From NCBI GenBank assembly GCA_900556015.1, contig USNH01000073.1:1-5665 (forward strand): DNA of 5,665 bases. Reading direction: 5' to 3'. Below are positions 5,051-5,665 of the stretch, piece after piece. The notes beneath the pieces were generated by a model, which was not told the DNA's origin, made no database searches, and worked only from the letters and a program-made list of their open reading frames with translations. Source of the stretch: an uncultured Eubacteriales bacterium (lineage in GTDB: Bacteria > Bacillota_A > Clostridia > Oscillospirales > Oscillospiraceae). How positions within the stretch are numbered: the stretch's first letter is position 1; each line of letters begins with the position of its first letter. The position numbers were made by a program, and so were the translations under genes.

Positions 5051-5577
5051 AACACATCTTTACCAACCGTGAAAAAACCCTGCTGGTCATTCTCGCCGTC
5101 CTGCTCATCGCCGTGGGCTACTGGAAGCTCATCCTCACCCCCATCAACGACAGCATCGACGCCCTCCGCCAGCAGACCGCCTCCGAACAGGATGCTCTCA
5201 TTCAGGACAGCGCCCGCGCCGCCCGCCTCACGCAGATGAAGGCCGAGCTGGAAACGCTGCTCTCCGATCCCAACGCCAAGCCCCTCCCGGATTTCGACAA
5301 CTCCGAAAAGCTGCTGGTGGAGCTGAACACCATCCTCTCCGGCACGGACTATACGCTAAATTTCGCTAACCCGACCCCATTGGAGACCGGCAGCGCCATC
5401 CTCGCCCGTCCCATCTCCCTCACCTTTGAAGTCAGCACCTATTCTGCCGCCCGCGCCGTCCTGGATGCCCTCCACGACAGCCAGTACGTCAACCTCATCT
5501 CCGACCTCAACATGGACCTGAAGGGCAGCACCGTCCGCACCACCCTCTCCCTCACCTACTTCGAGCTCCAAAAATAA
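5047..5577 (+). CDS. pilO: Type IV pilus assembly protein PilO-like
   Basis: Partner of PilN in the membrane alignment complex. The 176-residue product has a short basic N-terminus (NREKT at 7-11), one membrane helix at about 11-30, then an Ala/Gln/Glu-rich predicted coiled coil (about 33-72). The C-terminal alpha/beta domain contains SLTFEVSTYSAARAVLDALH, typical of the PilO/GspM ferredoxin-like region. Translation starts at ATG 5047 inside the end of pilN (4-base overlap), with GGAGG at 5035-5039, seven bases upstream. Position and topology make PilO the best call, with a GspM-like protein of a related secretion system as the alternative. It is the last gene visible; the 88 bases after it hold another repeat copy and no clear terminator. 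Confidence 0.82.
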   Translation: MKHIFTNREKTLLVILAVLLIAVGYWKLILTPINDSIDALRQQTASEQDALIQDSARAARLTQMKAELETLLSDPNAKPLPDFDNSEKLLVELNTILSGTDYTLNFANPTPLETGSAILARPISLTFEVSTYSAARAVLDALHDSQYVNLISDLNMDLKGSTVRTTLSLTYFELQK

Positions 5578-5610
5578 CCCCCCAATACACGAACGCACCC
5601 CTTGCGTTGC

Positions 5611-5665
5611 TCCGTAGGGGGCGATGCCCACGCAGTGGAGCGAAGCGGAACAAGTACCCTTGGGG
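5611..5665 (+). repeat. Core element copy 4 (long form), cut by the right window edge
   Basis: All 55 visible bases are identical to copy 2 (1748-1802), including GGGGCGATGC and the long core up to the loop side of the GTACCC hairpin. The partner arm of the basal stem lies beyond the edge. It starts 34 bases after the pilO stop and has the same orientation as the other copies. Confidence 0.85.

Overview
The window looks like chromosomal DNA from a GC-rich, low-oxygen Gram-positive gut bacterium of the Clostridia, most likely an Oscillospirales member (Oscillospiraceae / Flavonifractor-Oscillibacter type). The reasons are strong AGGAGG-like ribosome sites, a consensus sigma-A promoter, GC-rich codon use, a clostridial-style type IV pilus cluster and short palindromic repeats of the kind that crowd intergenic regions in that group. 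The assignment is inference from style; no species marker is present.

Layout: (1) Bases 1-1208, minus strand: the N-terminal two thirds or so of a divergent type II topoisomerase B subunit (GyrB/ParE family), running off the left edge, with its own consensus promoter at 1248-1276. (2) Bases 1277-1937: a 660-base divergent intergenic region with no convincing gene. Its AT-richer left part holds a cluster of DnaA-box-like 9-mers and a hairpin terminator. Its right part holds nested and tandem palindromic repeats. (3) Bases 1938-5577, plus strand: a type IV pilus gene run: prepilin, prepilin peptidase (pilD), then pilM, pilN and pilO. A perfect 15-bp hairpin separates pilin from pilD, and a 165-base repeat block separates pilD from pilM. 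pilM-pilN-pilO are tightly packed (12-base gap, then a 4-base overlap). (4) Bases 5578-5665: intergenic, with another repeat copy cut by the right edge.

How the genes work together: PilD cuts the prepilin leader at the cytoplasmic face of the membrane and probably N-methylates the new N-terminus. PilM (cytoplasmic, actin-like fold) with PilN and PilO (single-pass membrane proteins) form the alignment/platform complex that links the assembly motor to the growing pilus. The motor ATPases (PilB/PilT) and the platform protein PilC are not in this window and probably lie beyond the right edge or elsewhere.

The least ordinary material is the repeats. A structured core element occurs four times in the same orientation. 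Its basal stem differs in sequence between copies yet still pairs. One copy sits inside another palindromic repeat, and removing it rebuilds a perfect 8-bp stem. The pilM ribosome site also seems to have been displaced by repeat insertion.
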